Shown piece after piece: positions 1-8,715 of a DNA stretch of 64,000 bases (positions are counted from its first letter, which is position 1; the number at the start of each line of letters is the position of its first letter). The notes under the pieces were generated by a model. That model had not been told where the DNA came from and did not search any database. It worked only from the letters and a program-made list of their open reading frames with translations. This stretch comes from Oceanimonas smirnovii ATCC BAA-899 (GTDB taxonomy: Bacteria > Pseudomonadota > Gammaproteobacteria > Enterobacterales > Aeromonadaceae): positions 1-64,000 of the forward strand of contig NZ_KB908458.1 of NCBI RefSeq assembly GCF_000381965.1. Reading direction: 5' to 3'. The position numbers and the translations under genes are program-made.

Positions 1-31
1 TTGTGACCGTTGGCGTGTTGCCCCGTGTCAG

Positions 32-68
32 TGGATGCGCATTATAGGGAGCCGCGATTTTTGCGCAA
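32..68 (-). promoter_or_regulatory. rRNA operon P1-type promoter, reading out of the window
   Basis: Read on the minus strand, -35 TTGCGC (63-68), a 16-nt spacer and -10 TATAAT (41-46) are followed by the discriminator GCGCATCC and ACTGACACGG. This closely resembles E. coli rrn P1 promoters, with a GC-rich discriminator, a 16-nt spacer and the ACTGACACGG start region. The predicted start is near position 32. An A/T-rich block at about 70-95 could act as an UP element. A 16S rRNA gene should therefore begin just beyond the left edge on the minus strand. In E. coli gmhB is also followed by an rrn operon in the same direction. The rRNA gene itself is not in the window. Confidence 0.85.
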
Positions 69-134
69 GGGCTTTTTGCGGAAAAATCACTACTGCCGGC
101 TCAAGTGCTTAACGGTTAACCAGAATGGTGAACT

Positions 135-692
135 TTACCGCGCTTCGGTCAGTTGCCGTGCAAACTCCACCAGAGAAGGATAGACGCTTTGGGCCAGTTT
201 TTCCCCTTCTGCGGTAATTTCCTTGCCGGTGCGTACCAGCACGGGATGGCCCACACCGGCGGCAATGGCCGCATTCATGTCCGATACCTTGTCGCCCACC
301 ATATAGGAAGCGGCCATGTCGATGCCGAGTTCTTTGGCTGCATCCAATAACATGCCCGGTGCCGGCTTGCGGCAGTCACAGGCCTTGGTGTTCGGACCGT
401 TACCGGCAGAAGGATGATGAGGACAGAAATAGATGCCATCGAGATCGACGCCTCTGTCGGCCAGAGACCAGTCCATCCACTCGGTCAGACGCATAAAATC
501 GTCTTCGCTGAACAGTCCCCGGGCAATACCGGACTGATTGGTAACCACTACCAGCAGGTAGCCCTTTTCCTTAAGCAAGCGAAGGGCGTCGATCACCCCG
601 TCAATAAAAATGAAATCGTCAGAATGGGAGACATAACCGCTGTCTTGGTTGATGACACCGTCCCGGTCGAGAAAAATCGCTGGCTTTGCCAC
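135..692 (-). CDS. gmhB: D-glycero-beta-D-manno-heptose 1,7-bisphosphate 7-phosphatase
   Basis: HAD-superfamily phosphatase of 185 aa (E. coli GmhB is about 190). It removes the 7-phosphate from heptose bisphosphate in ADP-heptose synthesis for the LPS inner core. Visible motifs: FLDRDGVIN (nucleophile Asp9 and acid/base Asp11), [11 protein letters not shown], the zinc-binding CPHHP...CDCR loop followed by KPAPGML, and MVGDKVSDM with the metal-binding aspartates. The start is GTG (690-692), preceded by AGGCAGG. It lies 14 bp after the last ABC ATPase gene on the same strand, so it is probably the last gene of that operon, and it ends just before an rrn promoter. In E. coli gmhB instead neighbours metN. 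Confidence 0.95.
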   Translation of the reverse strand: MAKPAIFLDRDGVINQDSGYVSHSDDFIFIDGVIDALRLLKEKGYLLVVVTNQSGIARGLFSEDDFMRLTEWMDWSLADRGVDLDGIYFCPHHPSAGNGPNTKACDCRKPAPGMLLDAAKELGIDMAASYMVGDKVSDMNAAIAAGVGHPVLVRTGKEITAEGEKLAQSVYPSLVEFARQLTEAR

Positions 693-706
693 TGTAATAC
701 CTGCCT

Positions 707-1720
707 TTAGTCAATTGTTACCGAACGCATGGTAGCACAGGGCTGGCGGGCACCTGAGTCAATTTCAGCGGCATAATGGCAGGCGACTTTATGCTCACTG
801 CCTTGCAGCATTGGCACTTCCTGAGCACAACGATCACCGGCGTAAGGGCAACGGGTTCGAAAATGACAGCCACTGGGCGGGCTGGCAGGAGATGGCAGTT
901 CGCCGCTGAGCATGACGGGTTCTCGCCGAACTCTGGGATCCGGCCGGGGAATGGCCGAGATTAACACTCGTGTATAGGGGTGCATTGGCTGCCGGTAGAG
1001 CGCTTCCGCCGGTGCCTGCTCCACAATCCGCCCCAGATACATAACGGCGATATGATCCGACACATGCTTCACCACCGACAGATCATGAGCGATGAACAAC
1101 ATGGCCAGGCCTCGTTCCTGCTGCAACGATAACAGCAGGTTAAGGATCTGCGACTGTACCGACACATCCAGCGCCGATACCGCCTCATCACACACCAACA
1201 AGCGCGGGTTGAGCGCCATTGCCCGGGCGATACCAATGCGCTGACGCTGTCCGCCGGAAAACTCATGAGGAAAGCGATCCAGTGCAGAGGCTGGCAGCCC
1301 AACCCGTTCCAGCAACTCTGCCGCCCAGATCTGACGCTCGCGCCAGCTACCTGTTTTGTGAATAACAAACGGTTCCTGCAGCAGGGTGCCGATGGTATGG
1401 CGGCCATTTAAGGATTCTTGCGGATCCTGAAATACCATCTGCATTTCACGCCGCAGGGGCTGCATTTGCCGGCGGCTGTAGCCGGTGATGTCGGTGCCAT
1501 CATAGATGATGCGCCCTGAGGTGGGCTCATGCAGCTTGAGCAAAGCCCGGGCCAGAGTAGATTTGCCACAACCAGACTCTCCCACCAGCCCCAGCGTTTC
1601 TCCGGCTTTCAGTTCAAAGCTGATGCCATCCACAGCATAGAGTTTTTTCCCCGAACGCAACAAACCACCGCCAAGGGTAAAATGCTGAGTCAGCTGCTCT
1701 AACTGCAGCAGTGCCGTCAT
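707..1720 (-). CDS. peptide ABC transporter ATP-binding subunit (DppF/second half of YejF)
   Basis: Cytoplasmic ATPase of 337 aa, one of two that power the neighbouring Yej-type peptide importer. It shows Walker [10 protein letters not shown], the signature FSGGQRQR, Walker [13 protein letters not shown] and the C-terminal oligopeptide-transporter extension [14 protein letters not shown] with a [14 protein letters not shown] cysteine cluster. The start is placed at the ATG of 1718-1720, which overlaps the TGA of the upstream ATPase gene in an ATGA junction; a longer open frame exists upstream but lies inside that gene. E. coli YejF fuses two such ATPases in one chain, while here they are separate genes, as in Dpp and Opp systems. 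Confidence 0.9.
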   Translation of the reverse strand: MTALLQLEQLTQHFTLGGGLLRSGKKLYAVDGISFELKAGETLGLVGESGCGKSTLARALLKLHEPTSGRIIYDGTDITGYSRRQMQPLRREMQMVFQDPQESLNGRHTIGTLLQEPFVIHKTGSWRERQIWAAELLERVGLPASALDRFPHEFSGGQRQRIGIARAMALNPRLLVCDEAVSALDVSVQSQILNLLLSLQQERGLAMLFIAHDLSVVKHVSDHIAVMYLGRIVEQAPAEALYRQPMHPYTRVLISAIPRPDPRVRREPVMLSGELPSPASPPSGCHFRTRCPYAGDRCAQEVPMLQGSEHKVACHYAAEIDSGARQPCATMRSVTID

Positions 1721-2697
1721 AATGCCAGCTCCCGCCAATGGTGACACCAGACCTGATGCCCGTCTCCTGCCTGCTCCCGGGCCGGTTGAGTAGTGCACAC
1801 TTCGCTGCTGTACGCGCAGCGATTGGCAAAGCGACAGCCAGCCGGTAGCTGCTCCAAAGAGGGTACCTGCCCGGGAATCACCGGCAGCTCGGTTTTACTT
1901 TGACGGTCCAGCCGGGGAATGGATGCCAGCAGCCCCTGGGTATAGGGATGTCGCGGACGTTCGAACAGATCAAGCACACTGGCTTGCTCAGCGCTGCGAC
2001 CGGCATACATCACCAACACCTGATCGCAGATCTGGGCTACCACACCCAGATCATGAGTGATAAAGATCACCGCCATATTGTTTTGCTGTTGCAGCTCGTC
2101 AATAAGATGCAGAATCTGCGCCTGCATGGTCACATCCAGCGCCGTTGTGGGCTCATCGCAGATCAACAAGTCCGGTTCACAGGCCAGCGCCATGGCTATC
2201 ATTACCCGCTGACGCATACCTCCCGACAGCTGATGAGGGTACGCATTCAAGCGGGCCTCAGCTTCGGAAATGCCAACCTTATTGAGCATGTTTAACGCGG
2301 CTTCCCGCCGTTGTGTCTTGTTCAGCTCAGGCCGATGCAGATCATAAACTTCGGTCAGCTGGCGACCGATTGTATGCACCGGGTTCAGCGCCGTCATCGG
2401 ATCCTGAAATATCATGGCAATCTTGTTGCCCCTCAGCCGATAACGCGCTTTTGGGCTCAGAGTCAGCAGATCTGCTCCCTGAAACAAAGTCCGGCCACCT
2501 TCCACTTTCCCTGCCGGTTGCGGCAGCAGGCCCAGCAGGCTGAGGGCAGTCACACTCTTGCCACAGCCCGACTCACCCACCAGCCCCAGGGTCTGACCCG
2601 GTGCCAGCGAAAAACTGACGTCATCCACCACGCGAAAGCGGCCCGCTTCGGTGGTAAAACTGACCGCCAGGTTGTCCACTTCCAGCAATGCCGTCAT
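1717..2697 (-). CDS. peptide ABC transporter ATP-binding subunit (DppD/first half of YejF)
   Basis: ATPase of 326 aa with Walker [10 protein letters not shown], signature LSGGMRQR, Walker [13 protein letters not shown] and the C-terminal [16 protein letters not shown] extension with conserved cysteines typical of oligopeptide and nickel transporter ATPases. It pairs with the ATPase encoded downstream. Its ATG overlaps the end of the binding-protein gene by 4 bp and its TGA overlaps the next start, so translational coupling through the operon is likely. Substrate: a peptide or peptide-like compound, inferred from the YejA/B/E-like partners; the sequence does not define it. Confidence 0.9.
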   Translation of the reverse strand: MTALLEVDNLAVSFTTEAGRFRVVDDVSFSLAPGQTLGLVGESGCGKSVTALSLLGLLPQPAGKVEGGRTLFQGADLLTLSPKARYRLRGNKIAMIFQDPMTALNPVHTIGRQLTEVYDLHRPELNKTQRREAALNMLNKVGISEAEARLNAYPHQLSGGMRQRVMIAMALACEPDLLICDEPTTALDVTMQAQILHLIDELQQQNNMAVIFITHDLGVVAQICDQVLVMYAGRSAEQASVLDLFERPRHPYTQGLLASIPRLDRQSKTELPVIPGQVPSLEQLPAGCRFANRCAYSSEVCTTQPAREQAGDGHQVWCHHWRELAL

Positions 2698-4499
2698 TGG
2701 CTTTCAGGCCTCCGCCAGGTTTCCACCACGTCCAGTACCGGCTCGTATTTTTTGCCCCCGGCCTTGATCTCTGCCTGCAGCTGTTCATCAATCCAGAACA
2801 GACCGCCGGTGCTGTAAGGATAGCCTTCCATCGGCCAGAATAAGGACGGCGAATGCCGCGTACCCTTGCTCTCGGGCAGTTTCACATAACGCCAGTAGGC
2901 TTCCCGGGTATAAGGCACCTGATAGCCGGGAATAAAGATGGCCAGCTCGTGCACCCGGCGCTGAATTTTCCGGGAAACGGCCGCCTTGGCATCCAGGTCC
3001 ATGGTACGACGATATTCCTCGATTAACCGGTCGAGCTCCGCATCGCTGACATTGAACAGGTTGTTGGTCTGGGGCTTGTTGGCATTAAGAGAGTGAAAGA
3101 ACTCCCAGTACTGGGGGTAAAGACCGCCGCCGCCCCAGCCCAGCCAGGCGGCTTCATGCTTTTTCTCCAGCATCGACTTGAAGCCGGTGGCACCGTCTAC
3201 CAGGTTCAGTTGCAAGTCCAGCCCGGCCTTGCGCGCCTCTTCCCGCAGAATGGCCAGACGGGCAGTATGTTCCTGAGTGGTGTAAGTCACCGCCAGACTG
3301 AGCCGATCGCCTGTGGCATTAAGCAGAATACCGCCCGGCCCCTGACGATCGTAGCCGGCCTCGGCAAACAGGGCTCTGGCCTTGTTAATGTCGTACTCCC
3401 GGGCGCGAATATCGTAGTTGGTAAAGTCACCATAACCGGTGCCAAAACTATTCATACGCTCGTAATCACCGCGCAGTATGGTCTCCAGCATGCGCTGCAT
3501 ATTAATGGCATGAGCAATGCCCTGCCGCACCCGGACATCAGCCAGCCTGGGATGAGCCGTGTTCAGATGAAACCCCTGCGCACCCTGTTGCATATCGTTA
3601 TAGAACCAGATGCGATTAATAAGACCATCGCGGTATTCTGGAGTGTTGGTTTTGTCGTGCCACCATTCCGGCAGGATCAGACCAAAAGTATCCACATCGC
3701 CGCGCAGAAAATGGCGGTAGGCAATATTCAGATCCCGCACTACGGTGAGCCGGATTTCATCCACGTTAAAGCGATGTTTGTAATAGGTGAGTTCATTGCC
3801 CCACCAGTCGTCCAGCCGTTTAAAGGTAATGGAGCGGCCGCGCTTGACGTCACTGATCACGTAGGCACCGGTCACCGGCACCACTTCCCAGTTATAACGA
3901 CGCACCCAGTCTTCACTCATTTCATAAAAATGCGCGGGCTGGGGCACCAGCCCCAGCGTATTGAGCAGCTCGCGCCGGCTCTTGGGGCTGCCGGCGGTCA
4001 CCGAAATGGTGTGGTCATCATATTTGGTCACATCGGTAATTTCTTCGGTGAAGTAGTTGTTATACCATGGGGCCCGAATCACCTTGGAGCGCATAAATTC
4101 CAGCGCAAACAGAAAATCATCAGCAGTAACCGGCTCGCCATCGGACCAGCGAGCGTCCGGATTCAGCCTGAAATACATGGTGCGGTTGTCATCACCAAAG
4201 GCCCAGTGAGTGGCCAGCGCTGGTATGGGATTATCGGTTTGTGGATGCAGGGCATAGAGACCAAGCTGATTTTCCAGCACAAAAGACCGGAACGAAGTAT
4301 TGGAGTCGGGCCCTACGGTGCGAAAGGTGAGCGGAAAGCTCATCAGCGTCATATTAAAGCGTCCGCCCCGCTTGGCTTCAGGGGAAGCAAAAATGGGATC
4401 CGCAGTATTGGTTTCCCATTCCAGATTATCGGGCAGCTCAGCGGCCTGCAGACTCAGGGCCAGGCTGAAAGATGCGAGCATTGCCAGCAGTTTGTTCAT
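2694..4499 (-). CDS. yejA: periplasmic peptide-binding protein, family 5 (YejA-like)
   Basis: Extracellular solute-binding protein of 601 aa. An N-terminal signal peptide (MNKLLAMLASFSLALSLQAA) indicates the periplasm. The mature part shows SBP family 5 features, including the GGRFNMTLMSFPLTFRTVGP segment typical of YejA-like proteins and the YFRLNPDARWSDGEPVTADD block shared by oligopeptide-binding proteins. It delivers ligand to the two permeases encoded immediately upstream. The spacing is 11 bp to the upstream permease stop and a 4-bp overlap with the downstream ATPase. E. coli order is yejA-B-E-F; here the binding protein comes third (B-E-A-D-F). The symbol is assigned by resemblance. 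Confidence 0.85.
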   Translation of the reverse strand: MNKLLAMLASFSLALSLQAAELPDNLEWETNTADPIFASPEAKRGGRFNMTLMSFPLTFRTVGPDSNTSFRSFVLENQLGLYALHPQTDNPIPALATHWAFGDDNRTMYFRLNPDARWSDGEPVTADDFLFALEFMRSKVIRAPWYNNYFTEEITDVTKYDDHTISVTAGSPKSRRELLNTLGLVPQPAHFYEMSEDWVRRYNWEVVPVTGAYVISDVKRGRSITFKRLDDWWGNELTYYKHRFNVDEIRLTVVRDLNIAYRHFLRGDVDTFGLILPEWWHDKTNTPEYRDGLINRIWFYNDMQQGAQGFHLNTAHPRLADVRVRQGIAHAINMQRMLETILRGDYERMNSFGTGYGDFTNYDIRAREYDINKARALFAEAGYDRQGPGGILLNATGDRLSLAVTYTTQEHTARLAILREEARKAGLDLQLNLVDGATGFKSMLEKKHEAAWLGWGGGGLYPQYWEFFHSLNANKPQTNNLFNVSDAELDRLIEEYRRTMDLDAKAAVSRKIQRRVHELAIFIPGYQVPYTREAYWRYVKLPESKGTRHSPSLFWPMEGYPYSTGGLFWIDEQLQAEIKAGGKKYEPVLDVVETWRRPESQ

Positions 4500-4510
4500 G
4501 CAGTCCTCAC

Positions 4511-5557
4511 CTATTCGTATCGGGAAAAATGTTTGGGATCAAAGGCCTCACGAATGGCCTCACCAATAAAGGAAACATTGATCAGCACCAGCGACACCGC
4601 GCTGACCACCGACGCTACTATCCAGGGGGAGTCCAGGTGGTTCACGCCCTGACGCAGCAGCTCCCCCCAGCTGGGAGTGGGCGGCGGCAGGCCAAAACCG
4701 AGGTAATCCAGCGCCGTAAGCAGGGAAATATTGGCTACCACGGTAAAGGGGGCCAGGGTGACGATCATCATCAGGGTATTGGGCAGAATATGGTGCACGA
4801 TAATACGCACAGTGCCTGCCCCCTGGGCCCGGGCCGCCAGCACATAATCCCGGGCCTTTTCCTTGTAGGTCAGGGTACGCATATACCAGGTGATGCCCAT
4901 CCAGCCAAACAGCACGTTGATGGCCACAAACAGGGCAAAGTTGGGCTGAGTAATCGACACCAAAATCATGATCACATACAGAAACGGCACCTGCGACCAG
5001 ATCTCGATAAAACGCTGAAACAATAAATCAAAACGCCCGCCCAGAAAGCCCATCAGGCAGCCGAGCATCACGCCAATCACATAGCTGGCGGTCAGTGCAA
5101 TAAAGGCAAAGCCCACGGCGGTGCGAAAGCCGTAAACCAGCCGCGCCACTATGTCCCGGCCCGAGCTGTCGGTGCCGAGAAAATGCCGGCTGGCAAGGCT
5201 GGGAGCCGTGGGCGGATAGCCGTTACCGCTGTAATCCTGCTCGTAAGGACTCCAGGGCACCAGCGGCAGCAGCACCCAGTTGCCGGGCTGTTCGCTCAGC
5301 ACTTGCTTCAGCTCCCGGTAGTCGGTTTCATACTGATAGCCAAGGCCAAAGGTGTTGCCGGTGATCACGGCCCCATAGGTGGGAAAGTACAGCTGCCCCT
5401 CATACTTCACCAGCAGCGCCCGATTGCTGACCCACAGCTCGGCGGCGGCGGCCAGCAGCACCATCACCATAAAAATGATAAAGGCGTAGTAACCGCGTTT
5501 AATGCTGCGAAAGCGGCGCAGTTTCTTTTTGGTCACATCGGAAAGCAGCCTAGCCAT
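4511..5557 (-). CDS. yejE: peptide ABC transporter permease (YejE-like)
   Basis: Inner-membrane permease of 348 aa. It has an N-terminal cytoplasmic basic stretch, a first membrane helix at about residues 24-44, a long periplasmic loop carrying LLVKYEGQLYFPTYG and FLGTDSSGRDIVARL (typical of the DppC/YejE group), then five or so helices and the EAA loop AARAQGAGTVRIIVHHILPN that contacts the ATPases. It overlaps yejB by 8 bp. Together with YejB it should form the transmembrane channel. Confidence 0.9.
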   Translation of the reverse strand: MARLLSDVTKKKLRRFRSIKRGYYAFIIFMVMVLLAAAAELWVSNRALLVKYEGQLYFPTYGAVITGNTFGLGYQYETDYRELKQVLSEQPGNWVLLPLVPWSPYEQDYSGNGYPPTAPSLASRHFLGTDSSGRDIVARLVYGFRTAVGFAFIALTASYVIGVMLGCLMGFLGGRFDLLFQRFIEIWSQVPFLYVIMILVSITQPNFALFVAINVLFGWMGITWYMRTLTYKEKARDYVLAARAQGAGTVRIIVHHILPNTLMMIVTLAPFTVVANISLLTALDYLGFGLPPPTPSWGELLRQGVNHLDSPWIVASVVSAVSLVLINVSFIGEAIREAFDPKHFSRYE

Positions 5558-6569
5558 CGAACCTCACTCGCGGATCCACCAGCGCCACGCAGATGTCCGA
5601 CAATATATTGCCCAGCAGCATCAGCAGTGACGTCACCGCCAGTATGCCCATCACCACAGGGTAGTCCCGCTCCACCACCGCCTCGTAGCCGAGCAGGCCA
5701 AGGCCGTCGATATTAAAGATCACCTCAATCAGAAAGGAGCCGGCAAAAAACACCGAAATCACGTTGCCGAAATGGCTGGCAATGGGGATCAGGCTGTTGC
5801 GCAGGGCATGGCGAGTGACCGCCTTGCGAAACGGTAACCCCTTGGCCACGGCGGTGCGCACATAGTCTGCCGACAGGTTTTCCATCAGGCTGTTTTTCAT
5901 GGTCATGGTGAGCACGGCAAAGTCGCCGATGGCATAGGCAATCAGCGGCAGCAGGGCATGATGAAACAGGTTCAGGGTTTTGGGCCAGAAGCCCTCAAGA
6001 TAGTAGAAGTCGTCCCCCACAAAGCCCCCCATGGGAAACCAGCCCAGCTGAAAGGCAAACACCGTCAGCAGAAAAATGCCCACCACATAGGCCGGCAGGG
6101 CGTAACCGGCATAGATAAACATGGAGCTGACACTGTCGAAACGGCTGTTGTGTTTAAGCGCCTTGAGAATGCCCAAGGGAATGGACACCAGGTAACTGAG
6201 AATAAAAGTGCTGATGCCAAAAAAGGCCGAGACTGGCAGCCGCTCTTTTATCAGCTCCCACACCGGCAGGTAGTAGCGGGTAGATTCTCCCAGATCGAGG
6301 CGCACCAGCTTGCCCAGCCATTCCAGATAGGCTTCTCCCACCGGCTTGTCGAGACCATAGAAAGCTTTCAGCTCTTCAATTTGATCGGCAGACAGCACCT
6401 GTCCGCCCCGGCTGCTCTGGCTGAACTCACTGCTTGCCATCTGGCTTTCCATCAGCATGCGCTCTACCGGGCCGCCGGGCACAAAGCGGGTAATGGCAAA
6501 CACCACCAGGGTAATGCCTAAAAAGGTGGGGATAAGCAGCAATAATCGACGCAGAAAATACTGGCCCAT
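5550..6569 (-). CDS. yejB: peptide ABC transporter permease (YejB-like)
   Basis: Inner-membrane permease of 339 aa and first gene of the yej-type operon. It begins MGQYFLRRLLLLIPTFLG, followed by the PGGPVERM segment diagnostic of the YejB/DppB group and an EAA loop (AVAKGLPFRKAVTRHALRN). The start is set at the ATG of 6567-6569 because AAGGAA precedes it at good spacing and the family begins at this MG-Y-RR motif; the open frame runs 21 codons further without support. Upstream lie an 8-bp inverted repeat (6607-6630) and a dispersed hairpin element (6643-6758), so the operon promoter must lie within or close to these. Confidence 0.9.
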   Translation of the reverse strand: MGQYFLRRLLLLIPTFLGITLVVFAITRFVPGGPVERMLMESQMASSEFSQSSRGGQVLSADQIEELKAFYGLDKPVGEAYLEWLGKLVRLDLGESTRYYLPVWELIKERLPVSAFFGISTFILSYLVSIPLGILKALKHNSRFDSVSSMFIYAGYALPAYVVGIFLLTVFAFQLGWFPMGGFVGDDFYYLEGFWPKTLNLFHHALLPLIAYAIGDFAVLTMTMKNSLMENLSADYVRTAVAKGLPFRKAVTRHALRNSLIPIASHFGNVISVFFAGSFLIEVIFNIDGLGLLGYEAVVERDYPVVMGILAVTSLLMLLGNILSDICVALVDPRVRFDG

Positions 6570-6606
6570 CGGATTCCTTGTATTCGTTCCCTGAAAAAGA
6601 ATAAGT

Positions 6607-6630
6607 GTCTGCTGGCTTATCACAGCAGAC
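6607..6630. repeat. perfect inverted repeat upstream of yejB
   Basis: GTCTGCTG (6607-6614), an 8-nt centre, then CAGCAGAC (6623-6630). It ends 38 bp upstream of the yejB start codon. It could be an operator for a dimeric regulator or a hairpin in the 5' leader; no U-tract follows, so it is not a standard terminator. I do not recognise the motif. Confidence 0.5.
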
Positions 6631-6642
6631 AACGCACTGTCA

Positions 6643-6758
6643 GAAGCAATAGCAGGGATTACCGGATTCGACCGTCAAATGCCATGGATGGCATTTGCCG
6701 AGCGCCACATGGATGTGCTCGCAGCGTGTCGAAGAAGGTAACCCTGCTAGTGCTTCGC
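6643..6758 (-). repeat. dispersed hairpin repeat, copy R1
   Basis: About 116 bp. Outer arms of about 30 nt (GAAGCA.TAGCAGGG..TTACC...TTCGAC, and its inverse at 6729-6758) enclose two small stem-loops: AAATGCCA-TGGA-TGGCATTT and CACA-TGGA-TGTG. The core is shared with copies at 30333, 45268, 47967 and 53745, and more distantly with 21631, 45431 and 48128. It lies between the divergent yej and metNIQ operons. Confidence 0.85.
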
Positions 6759-6896
6759 TCAGACAACGCTGATGCTGAGCCTCTTGCCGCCAGCTTACGG
6801 CTTATCGTTATCTTTTACATCTTATATCAAGGCATTGGCATCGGGCCAAGGCAAAGGCATATGTTTCATTGTGGCAGCCTTACCGGTAAATACTCG

Positions 6897-6927
6897 TTGA
6901 CGCAGACGTCCAGACGGCTTAGCATTC
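6897..6927 (+). promoter_or_regulatory. metNIQ promoter with tandem MetJ boxes
   Basis: -35 TTGACG (6897-6902), a 17-bp spacer and -10 TAGCAT (6920-6925). The spacer is filled by two adjacent 8-mers close to the MetJ consensus AGACGTCT: AGACGTCC (6904-6911) and AGACGGCT (6912-6919), with a weaker third, TAGCATTC (6920-6927). In E. coli MetJ with S-adenosylmethionine represses met genes through at least two adjacent boxes, so methionine repression of metNIQ is expected. The other 6759-6896 and 6928-7013 bases show nothing I can assign. Confidence 0.85.
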
Positions 6928-7013
6928 TCTGCCATCAGTCATGATGACATGACTTGTCCCTGTTCTTACGCTGTTTACGCAGTGGATAACCATACCGGAA
7001 GGCTCATCCTCCG

Positions 7014-8057
7014 ATGATCAAACTAACCAATATTACCAAACGCTACGGAACAGGCGACTCCGCCGTTCACGCCGTGAAAAACGTGGATCTGGAGGTTGCT
7101 GCCGGCCAGATTATGGGCGTTATCGGCGAATCCGGTGCCGGCAAAAGCACCCTGATCCGTTGTGTTAATCTGCTCGAGCGCCCCACCGAGGGCAGCGTGC
7201 ACGTAGACGGTAACGATCTGACCGCCATGAGCGGTACCGAACTGTCCCGCGCCCGCCGCAATATCGGCATGATTTTTCAGCACTTCAACCTGTTGTCATC
7301 CCGCACCGTGTTCGACAATATCGCTCTGCCTCTGGAGCTGGCAGGCAACTCAAAGGCCGAGATCAAACAGCGGGTGAACGAACTGCTGGAGCTGGTCGGC
7401 CTGTCTCACCGTGCCCATGCCTACCCCAATGCGCTGTCGGGCGGTCAGAAGCAACGAGTGGCCATTGCCCGGGCACTGGCACCGGCCCCCAAGGTACTGT
7501 TGTGCGACGAAGCCACCTCGGCGCTGGATCCGCAGACCACCCAGTCCATTTTGGCGCTGCTGAAAGAGCTCAATCAACGTCTGGGCCTCACTATATTGCT
7601 GATCACTCACGAGATGCAGGTGGTCAAATCTATCTGTGACAAGGTCGCCATTATCAATGACGGTGAACTGATTGAGCAGGGTGACGTGGCCTGGTTCTTT
7701 GCCAATGCTCAGACTGATCTTGCCCGGCGCTTTATTGCTTCCACCATTAATCTGGATATTCCCGAGGAATATCAGCAGCGGCTGTCGGCTGTGCAGGAGC
7801 CAGGTGCCCTGCCCCTGGTGCGGCTGGGCTTTACCGGGGAAACCGTGGACACACCGCTGATCTCCATTTTAAGCCGGGAACTGAGCGTGGATGTAACCAT
7901 TCTCAGTGCCGATATCGAATATGCCGGCGGCGTAAAATTTGGCTTTATGCTGGCAGAGCTGGACGGTGCACCAGAACAGACTCAGGCTGCCATGACCTAT
8001 TTGAACGAACACAAAATTCAGCTGGAGTTACTCGGTTATGTCCGACGCCATGATTAA
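7014..8057 (+). CDS. metN: methionine ABC transporter, ATP-binding protein
   Basis: Cytoplasmic ATPase of 347 aa for D/L-methionine uptake. Walker [11 protein letters not shown]-loop [21 protein letters not shown], signature LSGGQKQR and Walker [13 protein letters not shown] are all present. The C-terminal ~90 residues (from about 260) form the NIL/ACT-like domain that binds methionine and inhibits transport when internal methionine is high. It is the first gene of metNIQ, about 90 bp downstream of the MetJ-box promoter. Confidence 0.97.
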   Translation: MIKLTNITKRYGTGDSAVHAVKNVDLEVAAGQIMGVIGESGAGKSTLIRCVNLLERPTEGSVHVDGNDLTAMSGTELSRARRNIGMIFQHFNLLSSRTVFDNIALPLELAGNSKAEIKQRVNELLELVGLSHRAHAYPNALSGGQKQRVAIARALAPAPKVLLCDEATSALDPQTTQSILALLKELNQRLGLTILLITHEMQVVKSICDKVAIINDGELIEQGDVAWFFANAQTDLARRFIASTINLDIPEEYQQRLSAVQEPGALPLVRLGFTGETVDTPLISILSRELSVDVTILSADIEYAGGVKFGFMLAELDGAPEQTQAAMTYLNEHKIQLELLGYVRRHD

Positions 8058-8691
8058 TCTGCTGCTCTCGGCACTCTGGGAGACCCTGATCATGACCTTT
8101 GGCTCGGGCGCTATTGCCTGCGCCCTGGGCCTGCCACTGGGCATTGCCCTGCATGTGAGCAAGCCCGGTCAGATCTGGGAAAACAAGGCTTTTAACAAAA
8201 TACTGGGAACCGTGGTCAACATAGGTCGCTCCGTGCCCTTTATCATTCTGCTGGTGGCCATTATTCCCTTTACCCGGCTGGTGGTGGGCACCAGCATCGG
8301 CACCTGGGCTGCCGTGGTGCCGCTGACCGTGGCTGCCATTCCCTTTGTGGCCCGGCTGATGGAAGGGGCCCTGATGGAAGTGCCGTCAGGGCTGGTGGAA
8401 GCGGCGCAGGCCATGGGCGCGCGCCGGCTGCAAATTGTGTATAAGGTATTGCTGCCCGAGGCCCTGCCGGGCATGCTCAATGGCATTATCATCACCCTGG
8501 TCACCCTGGTGAACTACTCGGCCATGGCCGGTGCCGTGGGTGGCGGTGGCCTGGGAGATGTGGGTATTCGTTACGGCTACCAGCGCTTTGATCCGCAAAT
8601 TATGCTGATTACCGTGGTCATTCTGGTGGTACTGGTACAAATCATTCAGAGCGCCGGCGAACGGCTGGTAGCTCGAATGGATCGTCGCTGA
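8038..8691 (+). CDS. metI: methionine ABC transporter, permease
   Basis: Inner-membrane permease of 217 aa (E. coli MetI is 217). Five hydrophobic segments are visible, with the EAA coupling motif [20 protein letters not shown] before the last ones. The ATG lies inside the metN 3' end (20-bp overlap), preceded by CTGGAG, so translation is probably coupled to metN. Confidence 0.96.
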   Translation: MSDAMINLLLSALWETLIMTFGSGAIACALGLPLGIALHVSKPGQIWENKAFNKILGTVVNIGRSVPFIILLVAIIPFTRLVVGTSIGTWAAVVPLTVAAIPFVARLMEGALMEVPSGLVEAAQAMGARRLQIVYKVLLPEALPGMLNGIIITLVTLVNYSAMAGAVGGGGLGDVGIRYGYQRFDPQIMLITVVILVVLVQIIQSAGERLVARMDRR

Positions 8692-8715
8692 GTTTTCTTT
8701 ATCAAGGAGTGCAAT

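Noticed and set aside
1720-1798. 26-residue N-terminal extension of the second Yej ATPase
   Set aside because: Lies within the upstream ATPase gene and lacks family similarity; the ATGA overlap start at 1720 is typical of coupled genes.
6684-6944. 86-codon plus-strand frame beginning MDGICRAPHG
   Set aside because: The start lies inside hairpin repeat R1; the same peptide appears from repeat R7 at about 53780, so it is a translation of the repeat, and it runs through the MetJ boxes and promoter.
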